The notes beneath the pieces are model-generated. The model saw only the letters and a list, made by a program, of their open reading frames with translations. It had not been told where the DNA came from and ran no database searches. A stretch of DNA of 64,000 nucleotides, from contig JAYZJV010000006.1 of the NCBI GenBank assembly GCA_036164085.1, forward strand, positions 4,321-68,320, in the 5' to 3' direction. The DNA is from TMED-70 sp036164085. Its GTDB lineage: Bacteria; Chloroflexota; Dehalococcoidia; Lucifugimonadales; Lucifugimonadaceae. Positions 35,619 through 43,925 of the stretch are shown piece after piece. Position 1 is the stretch's first letter. Every line of letters begins with the position of its first letter. The position numbers were made by a program, and so were the translations under genes.

Positions 35619-36445
35619 TGTATGCAGATTTACATATTCACTCTGATTTTTCAGATGGAATTTATTCTCCTGAACAGATACTAAATAAAGCAGTAAATGC
35701 TGGATTGAAAAAAATTGCAATTACCGATCATGACAATTTTTCAGGCAGTATACAAGCAAGCAAAATTCTAAACAATTCAAATATACCTATTGAACTAATT
35801 CCGGGAGTAGAATTTTCTTGTTCCGAAGCAAATGAAGAATATCATATTATTGGTTTATTTGTTGAATTTGATAATTTAAAAATAAGAGATTTGATATCAA
35901 AGATGCAAATAAAAAGATTAGATGCCGTAAGAAAAGTAATATCATTTTTGGAATTACAGAAAATAAAGATATCATTTGATGATGTTATTTCAAAATCTAA
36001 AGGATCTATTGGAAGGCCTCATATAGCATTAGAATTAATTAAAAAAGGATTTGTAGAAAATGTAAATGAAGCTTTTGAGAAATTTCTTTCCAATAAACAT
36101 TTAAAGCATATAAAAGAGCCTAGAATGAGTGTCAATGAAGCAATTGAAGCAATAAGAGAGTCAAAAGGGCTCTCAATATGGGCTCACCCTAACATAATAG
36201 ATAAAAATTTCTTAAGTACTATCAGTTCGTTTAAAACTATGGGGTTATCAGGCGTTGAAGTTCATTCACCTCGATATGGATTAAACAGACAAAGAGAATT
36301 ATTAGAAACATGTGGGAATTTAAATTTAGTTGTTTCAGGAGGAAGTGATTTTCATGGAATGCATGAAGGAGTTGAAATCAGTAAATCAAATGCAATTACT
36401 AAAATTGAATATGAAGCAATTCTCAAAATAAAAAATTCTTTATAG
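35618..36445 (+). CDS. PHP-domain phosphoesterase (YciV/TrpH-like)
   Basis: A 275-residue PHP hydrolase. The first metal motif DLHIHSDFSDG is at residues 4-14, with AITDHDNFSG, PGVEFSC, RPHIALEL, WAHPNI and GGSDFHG supplying further metal ligands. This pattern is that of YciV (RNase AM/3',5'-nucleotide phosphatase), which removes 5' nucleotides from RNA and hydrolyses pAp. It is translationally coupled to ymdB (1-base overlap), consistent with nucleotide or RNA turnover. Histidinol-phosphatase activity is less likely from the motif spacing. Confidence 0.85.
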   Translation: MYADLHIHSDFSDGIYSPEQILNKAVNAGLKKIAITDHDNFSGSIQASKILNNSNIPIELIPGVEFSCSEANEEYHIIGLFVEFDNLKIRDLISKMQIKRLDAVRKVISFLELQKIKISFDDVISKSKGSIGRPHIALELIKKGFVENVNEAFEKFLSNKHLKHIKEPRMSVNEAIEAIRESKGLSIWAHPNIIDKNFLSTISSFKTMGLSGVEVHSPRYGLNRQRELLETCGNLNLVVSGGSDFHGMHEGVEISKSNAITKIEYEAILKIKNSL

Positions 36446-36453
36446 GTTAGAAT

Positions 36454-37095
36454 ATGGTTATTTTTATAGTTTTTTCTATTTTTTTTTATTTTTTAGGATC
36501 TTTCCCGACCAGTTATCTTCTTGGAAAAAGTTTATATAAAATTGATATTTTAAATAAAGGCTCAAAACATTCAGGGTTATCAAATATTTATAAATATTCT
36601 TCTAGAAAAATTATTTTTCTGATTTTATTCATAGATATTTTTCTTAAAGGATTTATACCTTCTTGCATAATTTCTAATTATTTTAGTGAATATATTTTTT
36701 CTTGCATCTTTTTAATTATTGGTCATAATTGGCCTTTTTTTCTGAGGTTAAATGGAGGAAAAGGATTATCTGTATCAATTGGAATATTAGCTGGAATAAA
36801 TATTTATGTTTTTTTTCTACTAATTATTTTCTTTTTTGTATTTTGGATGATTGAACAATTTAAGGATAGTTCAATGCCATGGGTACTTTCATTTTTCAGC
36901 ACAATTTTGGTACTAATTATTGATATTTTCTATTTTAATGCTTTATTTGAATCCATATCTAAAATATCTTTATTTTCAATTATTATTGTTTTTTTATTAT
37001 TATTATTTAGAAGAAGTTTAGGAAACAGAGAATATAATAGCTATAATCCTAAAATTTTATTTATTAGGTTGATATTTGATAGAGATGTAAAGTAA
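36454..37095 (+). CDS. plsY: Acyl-phosphate:glycerol-3-phosphate acyltransferase, divergent
   Basis: A 213-residue multi-pass membrane protein. PlsY transfers an acyl group from acyl-phosphate to glycerol-3-phosphate, starting phospholipid synthesis. Motif 1, GSFPTSYLLGKSLYKIDI, and the third, GHNWPFFLRLNGGKGLSVSIG, are clear. The second, normally GSGNxGxTN, reads GSKHSGLSNIYKYSS, a marked departure in the phosphate-binding loop. Several long Phe/Ile/Leu helices span the membrane. The C-terminus is longer than usual. Partnered in logic with fakA/fakB, which supply acyl-phosphate. Overlaps the next gene by one base. Confidence 0.8.
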   Translation: MVIFIVFSIFFYFLGSFPTSYLLGKSLYKIDILNKGSKHSGLSNIYKYSSRKIIFLILFIDIFLKGFIPSCIISNYFSEYIFSCIFLIIGHNWPFFLRLNGGKGLSVSIGILAGINIYVFFLLIIFFFVFWMIEQFKDSSMPWVLSFFSTILVLIIDIFYFNALFESISKISLFSIIIVFLLLLFRRSLGNREYNSYNPKILFIRLIFDRDVK

Positions 37096-37649
37096 TGCAA
37101 AATTGTTTTTATCACAAAAATATAGAAACTGTATTAACATGTTCAAGATGCAATAAGCCTGTATGCAATGACTGCACTACAGAATCATTAGTAGGGATCA
37201 AGTGCATAGATTGTGGATCTATAGGTAAGCCTGATATATTAAATGTTGGATTAAAAGATTTTTTCAGAATTACTTTTATCAGCTTAGCATTTTCTGCTTT
37301 TTCTTCATTTTTATATTCATTACTGATAGTTTTATTATTAAATATTGATATTTTAGGACATATTCAAACTGTAGCAATAATGTTTATAAAAGTTATAACT
37401 TTGATACTTTTAGTTTTATTTGGGGTCTTAAATGCAGAGCTCATAATTCGAGTCTCAAGAAAAAAAATTAATAAGATTTTTCCAGTTATATCAGCAATAA
37501 CAACAATGGCATATTGGATTTTTATATATGTTGTTTTTTCTACAATTTTTATTTCCTATCAAGTCTGGTGGTATCAGTTTTTTTATCAACCTGTTGCTAT
37601 GCTAGGATTAGGTTTATCAATATACTTATCATATTCAAGAGTTAAGTGA
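37095..37649 (+). CDS. B-box zinc-finger membrane protein
   Basis: A 184-residue protein with an N-terminal B-box-like zinc finger (C4, H7, C16, C19, C24, C27, C37, C40) followed by about four membrane helices. Fingers of this type commonly front rhomboid proteases in Chloroflexota and actinobacteria, but no rhomboid Ser-His motif (GxSG, AHxxG) is present, so protease activity is not expected. The last third is aromatic. It overlaps plsY by one base and ends with TGA, one of the clear TGA stops. Function unknown; a membrane partner or scaffold is possible. Confidence 0.72.
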   Translation: MQNCFYHKNIETVLTCSRCNKPVCNDCTTESLVGIKCIDCGSIGKPDILNVGLKDFFRITFISLAFSAFSSFLYSLLIVLLLNIDILGHIQTVAIMFIKVITLILLVLFGVLNAELIIRVSRKKINKIFPVISAITTMAYWIFIYVVFSTIFISYQVWWYQFFYQPVAMLGLGLSIYLSYSRVK

Positions 37650-37656
37650 GGTCATA

Positions 37657-38814
37657 ATGAAAAAAACAAAAATTGAAAAAATTGAAACTATTTTATGGGA
37701 TAGATGGCTTCTATTAAAAATCTATTGTGAAGACGGAACTGTAGGTATAGGAGAAGGAGGTGTTCATGGATGGCAAAGACCTACTAAAACCATGATAGAA
37801 ACAATGGAACCATATTTATTAGGCAAAGATCCTTCGTTGATAGAGCATCATTATCAATGGTTGTATAGATCTAGTCATTTTATGGGATCTGTTGTCCAAG
37901 GTGCTCTTTCAGCGATAGATATAGCTTTATGGGATATAAAAGGAAAAAGACTGGATGTTCCAATTTATGACTTATTATCAGGGAAAACTAGAGATAAAGT
38001 CAGATGTTATATGCATGTGGGAATGTATAATCCTAATTCAAAATCTAAATTGGGAACTACAGATGCTTTGGTAGAGGATGCATTAAAAGCAGTAGAGAGA
38101 GGGTTTACTGCAGTTAGATTTGCTCCTTATAATGACAAGTTTTATTTACATAAGTCTTTCACAGAATGGGCAACTGAATCTGTAGAAAATGTAGGAGCTG
38201 TCAAAGAAGCGGTAGGTAATTCAGTAGACGTATGTGTAGAAATTCACCGACAAATGAGTCCAGCTGAAGGAATAAGTCTAGGAAAAAGATTAGAACAATT
38301 TTCTCCTTATTTTTATGAAGATCCAATGCTTCCAGATTCACCAAATTTAATGGCTGAAATTCAAAATAATTGCAATATTCCAATTGCAACTGGGGAAAGA
38401 TTTACTAGTATTTTTGAATTTCAGCAATTACTTGAAGCAAAAGCTACCAGTTATATAAGGCCAGATTTATGTCTTGCAGCTGGGATAAGTGGATGTAAAA
38501 AAATTTCAGCAATGGCAGAGTCCCACCATATAAAAGTTATACCTCATAACCCTTTGTCACCTGTATCAACGGCTGCTTGCGTGCAGCTTGATGCTTCTAT
38601 TCCAAACTTTGCATTACAAGAATTTACTGGAGAAGATCAACCTCCTAAAAGTGATTTGATAGAAAATCCAATTAAACTTGATAACGGATATTTGATTGTT
38701 CCTGAGACACCTGGTTTGGGAATTACTTTAAATGAAAATGCTTTAAATTTAGGCGAAAATCCTAAAATATTAGATACTCCAATTGGATTTGATGGTTCAG
38801 TTCAAGATAGATAA
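37657..38814 (+). CDS. Enolase-superfamily dehydratase (galactonate-dehydratase-like)
   Basis: A 385-residue member of the mandelate-racemase subgroup, nearest in layout to D-galactonate dehydratases. Metal ligands: E in VCVEIHRQ (with the acid His two residues on), E in YEDPMLP, E in ATGERFTS. The second catalytic His is in VIPHNPLSPVSTAA. LSAIDIALWDIKGKRL is a family mark. The KxK position reads VRFAPYN, as expected for dehydratases acting from the other face. GTGAGG precedes the start. It sits alone after the lipid/RNA operon and faces pepP with a 3-base gap. Substrate is a sugar acid by inference. Confidence 0.85.
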   Translation: MKKTKIEKIETILWDRWLLLKIYCEDGTVGIGEGGVHGWQRPTKTMIETMEPYLLGKDPSLIEHHYQWLYRSSHFMGSVVQGALSAIDIALWDIKGKRLDVPIYDLLSGKTRDKVRCYMHVGMYNPNSKSKLGTTDALVEDALKAVERGFTAVRFAPYNDKFYLHKSFTEWATESVENVGAVKEAVGNSVDVCVEIHRQMSPAEGISLGKRLEQFSPYFYEDPMLPDSPNLMAEIQNNCNIPIATGERFTSIFEFQQLLEAKATSYIRPDLCLAAGISGCKKISAMAESHHIKVIPHNPLSPVSTAACVQLDASIPNFALQEFTGEDQPPKSDLIENPIKLDNGYLIVPETPGLGITLNENALNLGENPKILDTPIGFDGSVQDR

Positions 38815-38817
38815 GAC

Positions 38818-40125
38818 TTAATAAGAGTTTTCTAAGTCTTTAATAGATTTAGGAATATTTTCTGATAAATTTTTTGGGCCTGATTTTGTAATTAAAATAT
38901 CATCTTCAATTCTTATACCAATATTTTTATAGTGTTTTGATACTTTTTGGGCCATATCACCAAAATACAACCCTGGTTCAATAGTTAAAATCATTCCTTC
39001 TTTAAATTTAGTGAAATTTTCCTCTCTATCTTTGTATTTTCCAGAATCATGAACATCTAAACCTAACCAATGTGAAGTCGAATGCATATAAAAAGGGACA
39101 TAAAGTTTTTTTTCAATTATTTCATCTATACTTCCATTTAATATTTTGAAATGCTTTAAGCCCTCTACTAAAGTTTTTAATGCTGTTATATGTGGGTCAT
39201 TTATAGTATTTCCTATTTTACATTCTTTTATTGCCTTCAAATTTGCTTCAAGTACTATCTCATATATATCTTTTTGTTCACTAGAAAAAATTCCATTTAC
39301 AGGCCATGTCCTTGTGACATCAGCCGAATAATAATCCCATTCAGAACCAGCATCTATTAGAATTAGTGAACCTTTTTTTAATTTCTGATTATTTTCTATG
39401 TAATGCAAAATACATGAATTTTTACCTGATGCAACAATTGAAGGATATCCATTTCTTTTTGCGCCAGAAAATCTGAATTCCTTCTCCATGATTTCTTGCA
39501 CTTCGTATTCATATTTCCCTGGATTAGAAAATTTAAATGCCTCTGCAAATCCTTTTGCTGTTATATCTATAGCTTTTTGAATAACTTCAATTTCATTTTG
39601 ATTTTTAATTAATCTCATTGAATCTATTAGTATAGAAGGGTCAATTATTAAAGGATTTGGAGTTCCTGTTCTAGATTTAGTTTTCTTGAAATTTGATAGT
39701 CCTTGTGAGAGTAAATCATCTATTTTTTTTGAGGATCCTAGATTGTAATATATCTTTTCACAACTAAAAAGTAATTCAGTCAATTTATCTAATTGATTAT
39801 TATGATAGGCTGAATCTGCTAAAAAAACTGATTTCGCTTTTTCTTTACCTATTTTATATCCTGTCCAAACTTCTTCTTCAACTTTTTTTTCTTGAGAGAA
39901 TAAAATATAATTTTCTGTGTCTTTTTTGAGTAAAATCATTAACGCGTCAGGTTCTTCTAATCCTGTTAAGTACCAAAAATCTGATCCTTGCCTAAATTCA
40001 TAATTGACATCATTATTTCTTATTTTTTCCTCTTCACCTGAAATTAATAGAATAGAATTATCTTCCATATGACTAAACAGCTTTTTTCTTCTATTCTGAT
40101 ATTCTTTTTGATCAATTTTTTTCAT
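38818..40125 (-). CDS. pepP: Xaa-Pro aminopeptidase, M24 family
   Basis: Removes an N-terminal residue before proline. The 435-residue protein has an N-terminal creatinase-like domain (AMP_N type, about residues 1-160) and a C-terminal pita-bread fold with the two-metal ligands: IDAGSEWDYYSADVTRTWP (two Asp), HSTSHWLGLDVHD (His), TIEPGLYFG (Glu) and GIRIEDDI (Glu). Order and spacing agree with PepP. It overlaps the upstream orn gene by 4 bases (ATGA type), so the two are co-translated. No signal peptide; cytosolic peptide turnover. Confidence 0.93.
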   Translation of the reverse strand: MKKIDQKEYQNRRKKLFSHMEDNSILLISGEEEKIRNNDVNYEFRQGSDFWYLTGLEEPDALMILLKKDTENYILFSQEKKVEEEVWTGYKIGKEKAKSVFLADSAYHNNQLDKLTELLFSCEKIYYNLGSSKKIDDLLSQGLSNFKKTKSRTGTPNPLIIDPSILIDSMRLIKNQNEIEVIQKAIDITAKGFAEAFKFSNPGKYEYEVQEIMEKEFRFSGAKRNGYPSIVASGKNSCILHYIENNQKLKKGSLILIDAGSEWDYYSADVTRTWPVNGIFSSEQKDIYEIVLEANLKAIKECKIGNTINDPHITALKTLVEGLKHFKILNGSIDEIIEKKLYVPFYMHSTSHWLGLDVHDSGKYKDREENFTKFKEGMILTIEPGLYFGDMAQKVSKHYKNIGIRIEDDILITKSGPKNLSENIPKSIKDLENSY

Positions 40126-40661
40126 AATTTAAAGTAATTTTCTTTATACCATTTTAATTCTTCTATGCTTTCTCTAATGTCATCTAATGCTAGATGGGTA
40201 TTCTTTTTTTCCGGTTCATTTTTATCAGATTTATACCATCTTTTGATTACCTCTTTAAAAGAAGATACGTCAATCATTCTATAATTTAGATAATTATCTA
40301 ATTTAGGCATTTCTTTATGAATATATTTGCGATCCATATGAATAGAATTTCCACATAAAATCCCAGTATTTTCATCAACCCATTTAGATATAAACTCTAC
40401 ATTCATTTCATCAGCTTGTGAAATATTGATTTTTGAATTTTTAACTTTTTCTAATAATCCTGATTCCGTATGAATTTTTAAGGGCCAATCTTCAATGATT
40501 TTTAATTCTTCTTCAGTTCTATGCACTACTATATTTGGACCTTCTTCTAAAATTTCTAGGTTTTTATCCGTTATGATGCATGCTGTTTCAATAATTACTT
40601 GTTCATCTGATAGGCCAGTGAATTCAAGGTCCATCCAAATTAGGTTATCTTTTTTTGCCAT
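40122..40661 (-). CDS. orn: Oligoribonuclease
   Basis: Degrades short RNA and linear dinucleotides such as pGpG to mononucleotides. At 179 residues it shows the DEDDh exonuclease set: DLEFTGL (D and E of motif I), NSIHMDRKYI (Asp of motif II), and HLALDDIRES (His and Asp of motif III). YRMIDVSSFKEVIKRW is a further Orn mark. It is first in a two-gene unit with pepP and lies 40 bases from a divergent GNAT gene. Together with rny and the YciV-like PHP protein, it completes RNA breakdown. Confidence 0.95.
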   Translation of the reverse strand: MAKKDNLIWMDLEFTGLSDEQVIIETACIITDKNLEILEEGPNIVVHRTEEELKIIEDWPLKIHTESGLLEKVKNSKINISQADEMNVEFISKWVDENTGILCGNSIHMDRKYIHKEMPKLDNYLNYRMIDVSSFKEVIKRWYKSDKNEPEKKNTHLALDDIRESIEELKWYKENYFKL

Positions 40662-40701
40662 TTTAGTAAAATGAAATTATTTACTATAATTTTATCAACA
40701 A

Positions 40702-41664
40702 ATGCTGAAAACATATACAATTCCTATAACTGCTCATCAAATTAAAGATTTATACAACTTGTGGATAAATCATGGTTTTGAAAATGAGTTAAATATTGAT
40801 ATTAATAAAAACCTTTTGACAGGCATTGAAAATAATGTAAATTCTATAAAGCTTTATACATATCAAAATAAATCTTCTATACAAAGTACCGCCATAATTG
40901 TTGCTAATAATCAAAATCCTTCTATATCGGCTTTGGGAGAAGTTTGTACATCTATTGAATTCAGAGGAAATGGATATGCAAAAAAATTGTGTAAAAAAAT
41001 AGTAGATGATTATTTTTCTATAGATGAAAGAGAAGGAATCTTTTTAGGAACAGTAAACCCTGTAGCTAAAAAGATATATGAGTCTTTAGGTTGGCAATCA
41101 ATATCTAATTCAAATGTGATGTTCAATTCAAAAGAAAAAAAAACATTTGAAAATTTCTTAGGCCAGTATTATGATTGTGATTTAAAAAGAACAATTTCAT
41201 GTGGCAATAGTAATTTTAGAATTTCAATTATCCCTTTTGTTTTGTCACTGAGGTCCAAAAACCAAATTGATTTAAATTCTAAGATAAATTTAATTCATGA
41301 TTCTTCAGGATGCCTTAGTTTATATAATAAATTTGATTTTATTAATAAAAAACAAGGTAAATGGTTCTGTGTTAGTAATAATCAAAACAAAATTTTTTCA
41401 ATAGCATCCTATCTAGCAGATGATGGAAAAAACATTAGATTAGATGGATTATTTAACTCTTTATGGGATGTAGAAACATTTAAATTATTGACATATCTGA
41501 TAATGGACATAAAAAAAAATAATCCTAAAAGTATTTATGCAGAGATATATGAAAAAGACAAAGTTAAATTTAAACTATTTTCTGAATTGGGATTTGTTGA
41601 AAAAGAGAGCTATCAAAAAGAAATAGATGGAGAAGTACTAGGATTTAAGAAATTTATTTTATAA
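40702..41664 (+). CDS. GNAT-family acetyltransferase, predicted
   Basis: A 320-residue protein with one recognisable GNAT core at about residues 65-140: GEVCTSIEFRGNGYAKKLCKKIV carries the acetyl-CoA pyrophosphate loop (Arg-Gly-x-Gly-Tyr-Ala form), followed by GTVNPVAKKIYESLGW, the usual fourth motif. The C-terminal half (from about 165) could be a degenerate second acetyltransferase-like domain, ending KLFSELGFVEKESYQKE, which resembles the same terminal motif. A tandem-GNAT arrangement is therefore likely. Substrate unknown. The tail overlaps the facing small gene by 6 bases. Confidence 0.72.
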   Translation: MLKTYTIPITAHQIKDLYNLWINHGFENELNIDINKNLLTGIENNVNSIKLYTYQNKSSIQSTAIIVANNQNPSISALGEVCTSIEFRGNGYAKKLCKKIVDDYFSIDEREGIFLGTVNPVAKKIYESLGWQSISNSNVMFNSKEKKTFENFLGQYYDCDLKRTISCGNSNFRISIIPFVLSLRSKNQIDLNSKINLIHDSSGCLSLYNKFDFINKKQGKWFCVSNNQNKIFSIASYLADDGKNIRLDGLFNSLWDVETFKLLTYLIMDIKKNNPKSIYAEIYEKDKVKFKLFSELGFVEKESYQKEIDGEVLGFKKFIL

Positions 41665-41928
41665 TTTCATATTAAACTTTTCTTCTAAAATAATTTTAAA
41701 AAAATGTTTTTCAGTTTTATTAGAATTCATATATTTTTCTAAGATCATTTTTTTTTCTTCCATTAAAGCTTTTGCAATTCCTTCCCGGTATTTTTTTGCA
41801 ATTTTAAATAGCTCTGGATCAACCTTGTCTTTACTATAGATTACAGGAAGTTCATTATGTAGTTTAAACTCAATACCCTTAGATATGAGTTCCCTTAGAA
41901 TTTCTTTTGATTTGCTTATAGTAACCAT
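41659..41928 (-). CDS. Small protein with TubC-docking-like N-terminal domain
   Basis: An 89-residue protein. Residues 7-55, with the pattern ILRELISKGIEFKLHNELP, a short strand, then DPELFKIAKKYREGIAKAL, look like the TubC N-terminal docking fold (helix, beta hairpin, two helices) used in subunit contacts of NRPS/PKS megasynthases and also found in free-standing small proteins. The remaining C-terminal part is a basic helix. No synthase gene is nearby, so a docking role is not supported by context. Same strand as, and 31 bases downstream of, nothing obvious: the M81 gene starts upstream on the same strand order but is transcribed toward it from the other side of 41960. Confidence 0.6.
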   Translation of the reverse strand: MVTISKSKEILRELISKGIEFKLHNELPVIYSKDKVDPELFKIAKKYREGIAKALMEEKKMILEKYMNSNKTEKHFFKIILEEKFNMKL

Positions 41929-41959
41929 AGTTATTTTTTATACTAGAAAAGTAGACAAT

Positions 41960-43531
41960 TCAACTTAAATATTTTGAATTTTTATCAAAAGGATACATAT
42001 TTTTTCTTATATTTTTATAATTAAAAAATGATAAATCTGCCGTGGTCACTCCAGGACTATTAACTAGTATTATTTCTGCAGCTATTGGTTGATAAGCAGG
42101 TCTAGGCGAACTTACACCTTTAGCTACAATTATTTGGTAAGTTTCAGGATATATTCCAATTGAATACATTTGTTCTCTTGCTGTATTTCCACTTCTTTTT
42201 GAAGTTATCAATATTGTCATTCCATCTTTTGTATCAAATCGAACCCTTTTTCCATCATCGAAGAATCTAAATCCACCATGATTTGGTCTATGTTCTTCAT
42301 ATTTCCCATTATCAATTTTTATAATTTTTCCTTCAAGTTTTATAGGTATGCCGTGCATTTTATCTGTCTTTCCTCCCACAGTAATGGAAATTTCAGTTCC
42401 TTCTCCAGCTTCTACGCATTCTTTAACAACTTCTGGGTCATAAATACTTTGTAAATAACTCTCAATTTTCAATTCTTTTGCCTTTTTAAGAATGTGAGTA
42501 GAATCGGCAGTTGAGCCTCCGCCTATATTATCTCCTACATCCATAAGGACTATAGGCCCCAAATGTGAGTGAGTGCTTTTTATATTGTCTTCTAATGGAC
42601 TGCCATCATCTGGGACAAAATTTTCTATACCTTTAGGCTTTGGACCAATATATTTATCTATAGCGCTGTTTAAAGCTTTGCTTATACTACTGACTTGTCT
42701 ATTTAGTTCTACTCTCTTATTCCAAGCATTTTTTGCGAGTTTTTTAGAAATTTTTTCTGCTAACTTTATGTTATTGTCAGTTATTGTTATCCAAGACATT
42801 CCCATTTCTAATACATCCGCATAAGGATAACCTTCTGATATAGAAGTATCCAATACTCCATCAGATAAATTTGCAGCAATACATTGTTCAACAAGTCCTT
42901 TCATGGGCTCTTGTCCTGTAAATTGCTTGACTATATTTACTAACATTGGGGGACTTTCAATATGTTGAGTTGGGATTATCTCTTTTCTTATTGCTTTTAC
43001 AATCAATGATGCGCATTTATAAGCTCTTGGCTTTCCATCTAAATGAGGACATGTTCTCCATACAATACATATATCTGTGTTTTCAACTGTTTCTTTTGAG
43101 ATATTTGCATGCATGTCGAATGTAATACCAACAGGAGTTTCTTTTCCTACAATTTTTCTAACCATCTTAGTAAATTCTGCATCCATATCCGGAAATTCTT
43201 CAGATACCGCAGCACCGTGATTTGCTATCAATACACCATCCCAAGGACCTTCATTTTTTAACATTGTGAACATTTCTGATGAGAGTTTTTCGTAAGCATC
43301 TTTAGTAATGGTTCCAATTGGACCAGTATTTGCATACATCAAAGGAACAAGTTCAAAATCAAATTCTTTTGATGCCTGAATATATCCTGCAATAGTATAA
43401 TTTGATTTTTCAAAATGACTTATTATTTCTTCTCTGCGCTTTATCTCTTTTTTTTCAAATTCTTCATAAGTTGCTGGAGTAACAGAAAAGGTATTTGTTT
43501 CGTGAGATATTCCAAGCGTTGCTATTCTCAT
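41960..43531 (-). CDS. M81-family (MlrC/microcystinase C-like) protein
   Basis: A 523-residue protein of the M81 metallopeptidase family, first known from microcystin-degrading MlrC. Seen: GISHETNTFS near the N-terminus, GVLIANHGAAVSEEFPDMDAEF, ITFDMHANIS, WRTCPHLD, and a second half with MDVGDNIGGGSTADSTHIL and VNSPGVTTADLSFF. The Asp/His segments form the expected zinc site. Relatives are abundant in free-living bacteria with no microcystin contact, so the natural substrate is open. AAAGAAAG precedes the start. Divergent from the Smr gene; the TubC-like gene follows it 31 bases downstream on the same strand. Confidence 0.87.
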   Translation of the reverse strand: MRIATLGISHETNTFSVTPATYEEFEKKEIKRREEIISHFEKSNYTIAGYIQASKEFDFELVPLMYANTGPIGTITKDAYEKLSSEMFTMLKNEGPWDGVLIANHGAAVSEEFPDMDAEFTKMVRKIVGKETPVGITFDMHANISKETVENTDICIVWRTCPHLDGKPRAYKCASLIVKAIRKEIIPTQHIESPPMLVNIVKQFTGQEPMKGLVEQCIAANLSDGVLDTSISEGYPYADVLEMGMSWITITDNNIKLAEKISKKLAKNAWNKRVELNRQVSSISKALNSAIDKYIGPKPKGIENFVPDDGSPLEDNIKSTHSHLGPIVLMDVGDNIGGGSTADSTHILKKAKELKIESYLQSIYDPEVVKECVEAGEGTEISITVGGKTDKMHGIPIKLEGKIIKIDNGKYEEHRPNHGGFRFFDDGKRVRFDTKDGMTILITSKRSGNTAREQMYSIGIYPETYQIIVAKGVSSPRPAYQPIAAEIILVNSPGVTTADLSFFNYKNIRKNMYPFDKNSKYLS

Positions 43532-43584
43532 AACTTTCTTTACTTTCTTTTTTAATATAATGTAATTAATTTGTTTTAATAATT

Positions 43585-43830
43585 ATGTTTGAAGAAAAAA
43601 AAATTTCAATTGATATACATGGCTATAGAGCCTTAGAAGCTAAAATTGCTATTGAAGACCATATATTGGAATGTATTAATCAAAATTATTCTCAAGTAAG
43701 AATAGTGCATGGGCACGGAGCAGGGATACTTAAAAGAATTACTGAGGAAGTGCTATCTTCTTCAGAGTATGTTAAAGATTTTTATCCAGATCATACCTTT
43801 GGGGTTACTATTGGGAATTTGAATGTTTAA
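43585..43830 (+). CDS. Stand-alone Smr domain protein
   Basis: An 81-residue protein that is little more than an Smr domain, the nuclease/DNA-binding module at the end of MutS2. SIDIHGYRALEAK holds the DxHG motif, and VRIVHGHGAGILKR is the HGxG motif with the conserved glycines. MutS2 itself is not in the window. Free-standing forms of this size exist in several phyla and may cleave RNA or branched DNA. The end overlaps a small opposite-strand reading frame by 4 bases. Confidence 0.88.
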   Translation: MFEEKKISIDIHGYRALEAKIAIEDHILECINQNYSQVRIVHGHGAGILKRITEEVLSSSEYVKDFYPDHTFGVTIGNLNV

Positions 43831-43925
43831 AATCTTTTATAAATAGTTGCAACAATTGCCCCTACTGCAAACCAAATGGTCCATCTAAACCACCAAAATT
43901 TGTAAAGTTCTTTAAACTTTTCCAT
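43827..43925 (-). CDS. Candidate 32-residue Trp-rich membrane peptide
   Basis: A very short gene starting inside the end of the nitronate-monooxygenase-like gene (14-base overlap) and ending 4 bases inside the Smr gene. AAAGGAT stands nine bases before the ATG. The product, MEKFKELYKFWWFRWTIWF followed by AVGAIVATIYKRF, has three basic-aromatic turns, four tryptophans and one membrane helix capped by KRF. It exactly fills what would otherwise be the gap between two genes, which fits the compaction of this genome. No family recognised; conservation is the needed test. Confidence 0.45.
   Translation of the reverse strand: MEKFKELYKFWWFRWTIWFAVGAIVATIYKRF

Noticed and set aside
37629..37649. 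Possible recoding of TGA as a sense codon
   Set aside because: The B-box membrane gene and tldE end naturally in TGA, and no conserved protein here has an in-frame TGA, so the standard code is used.
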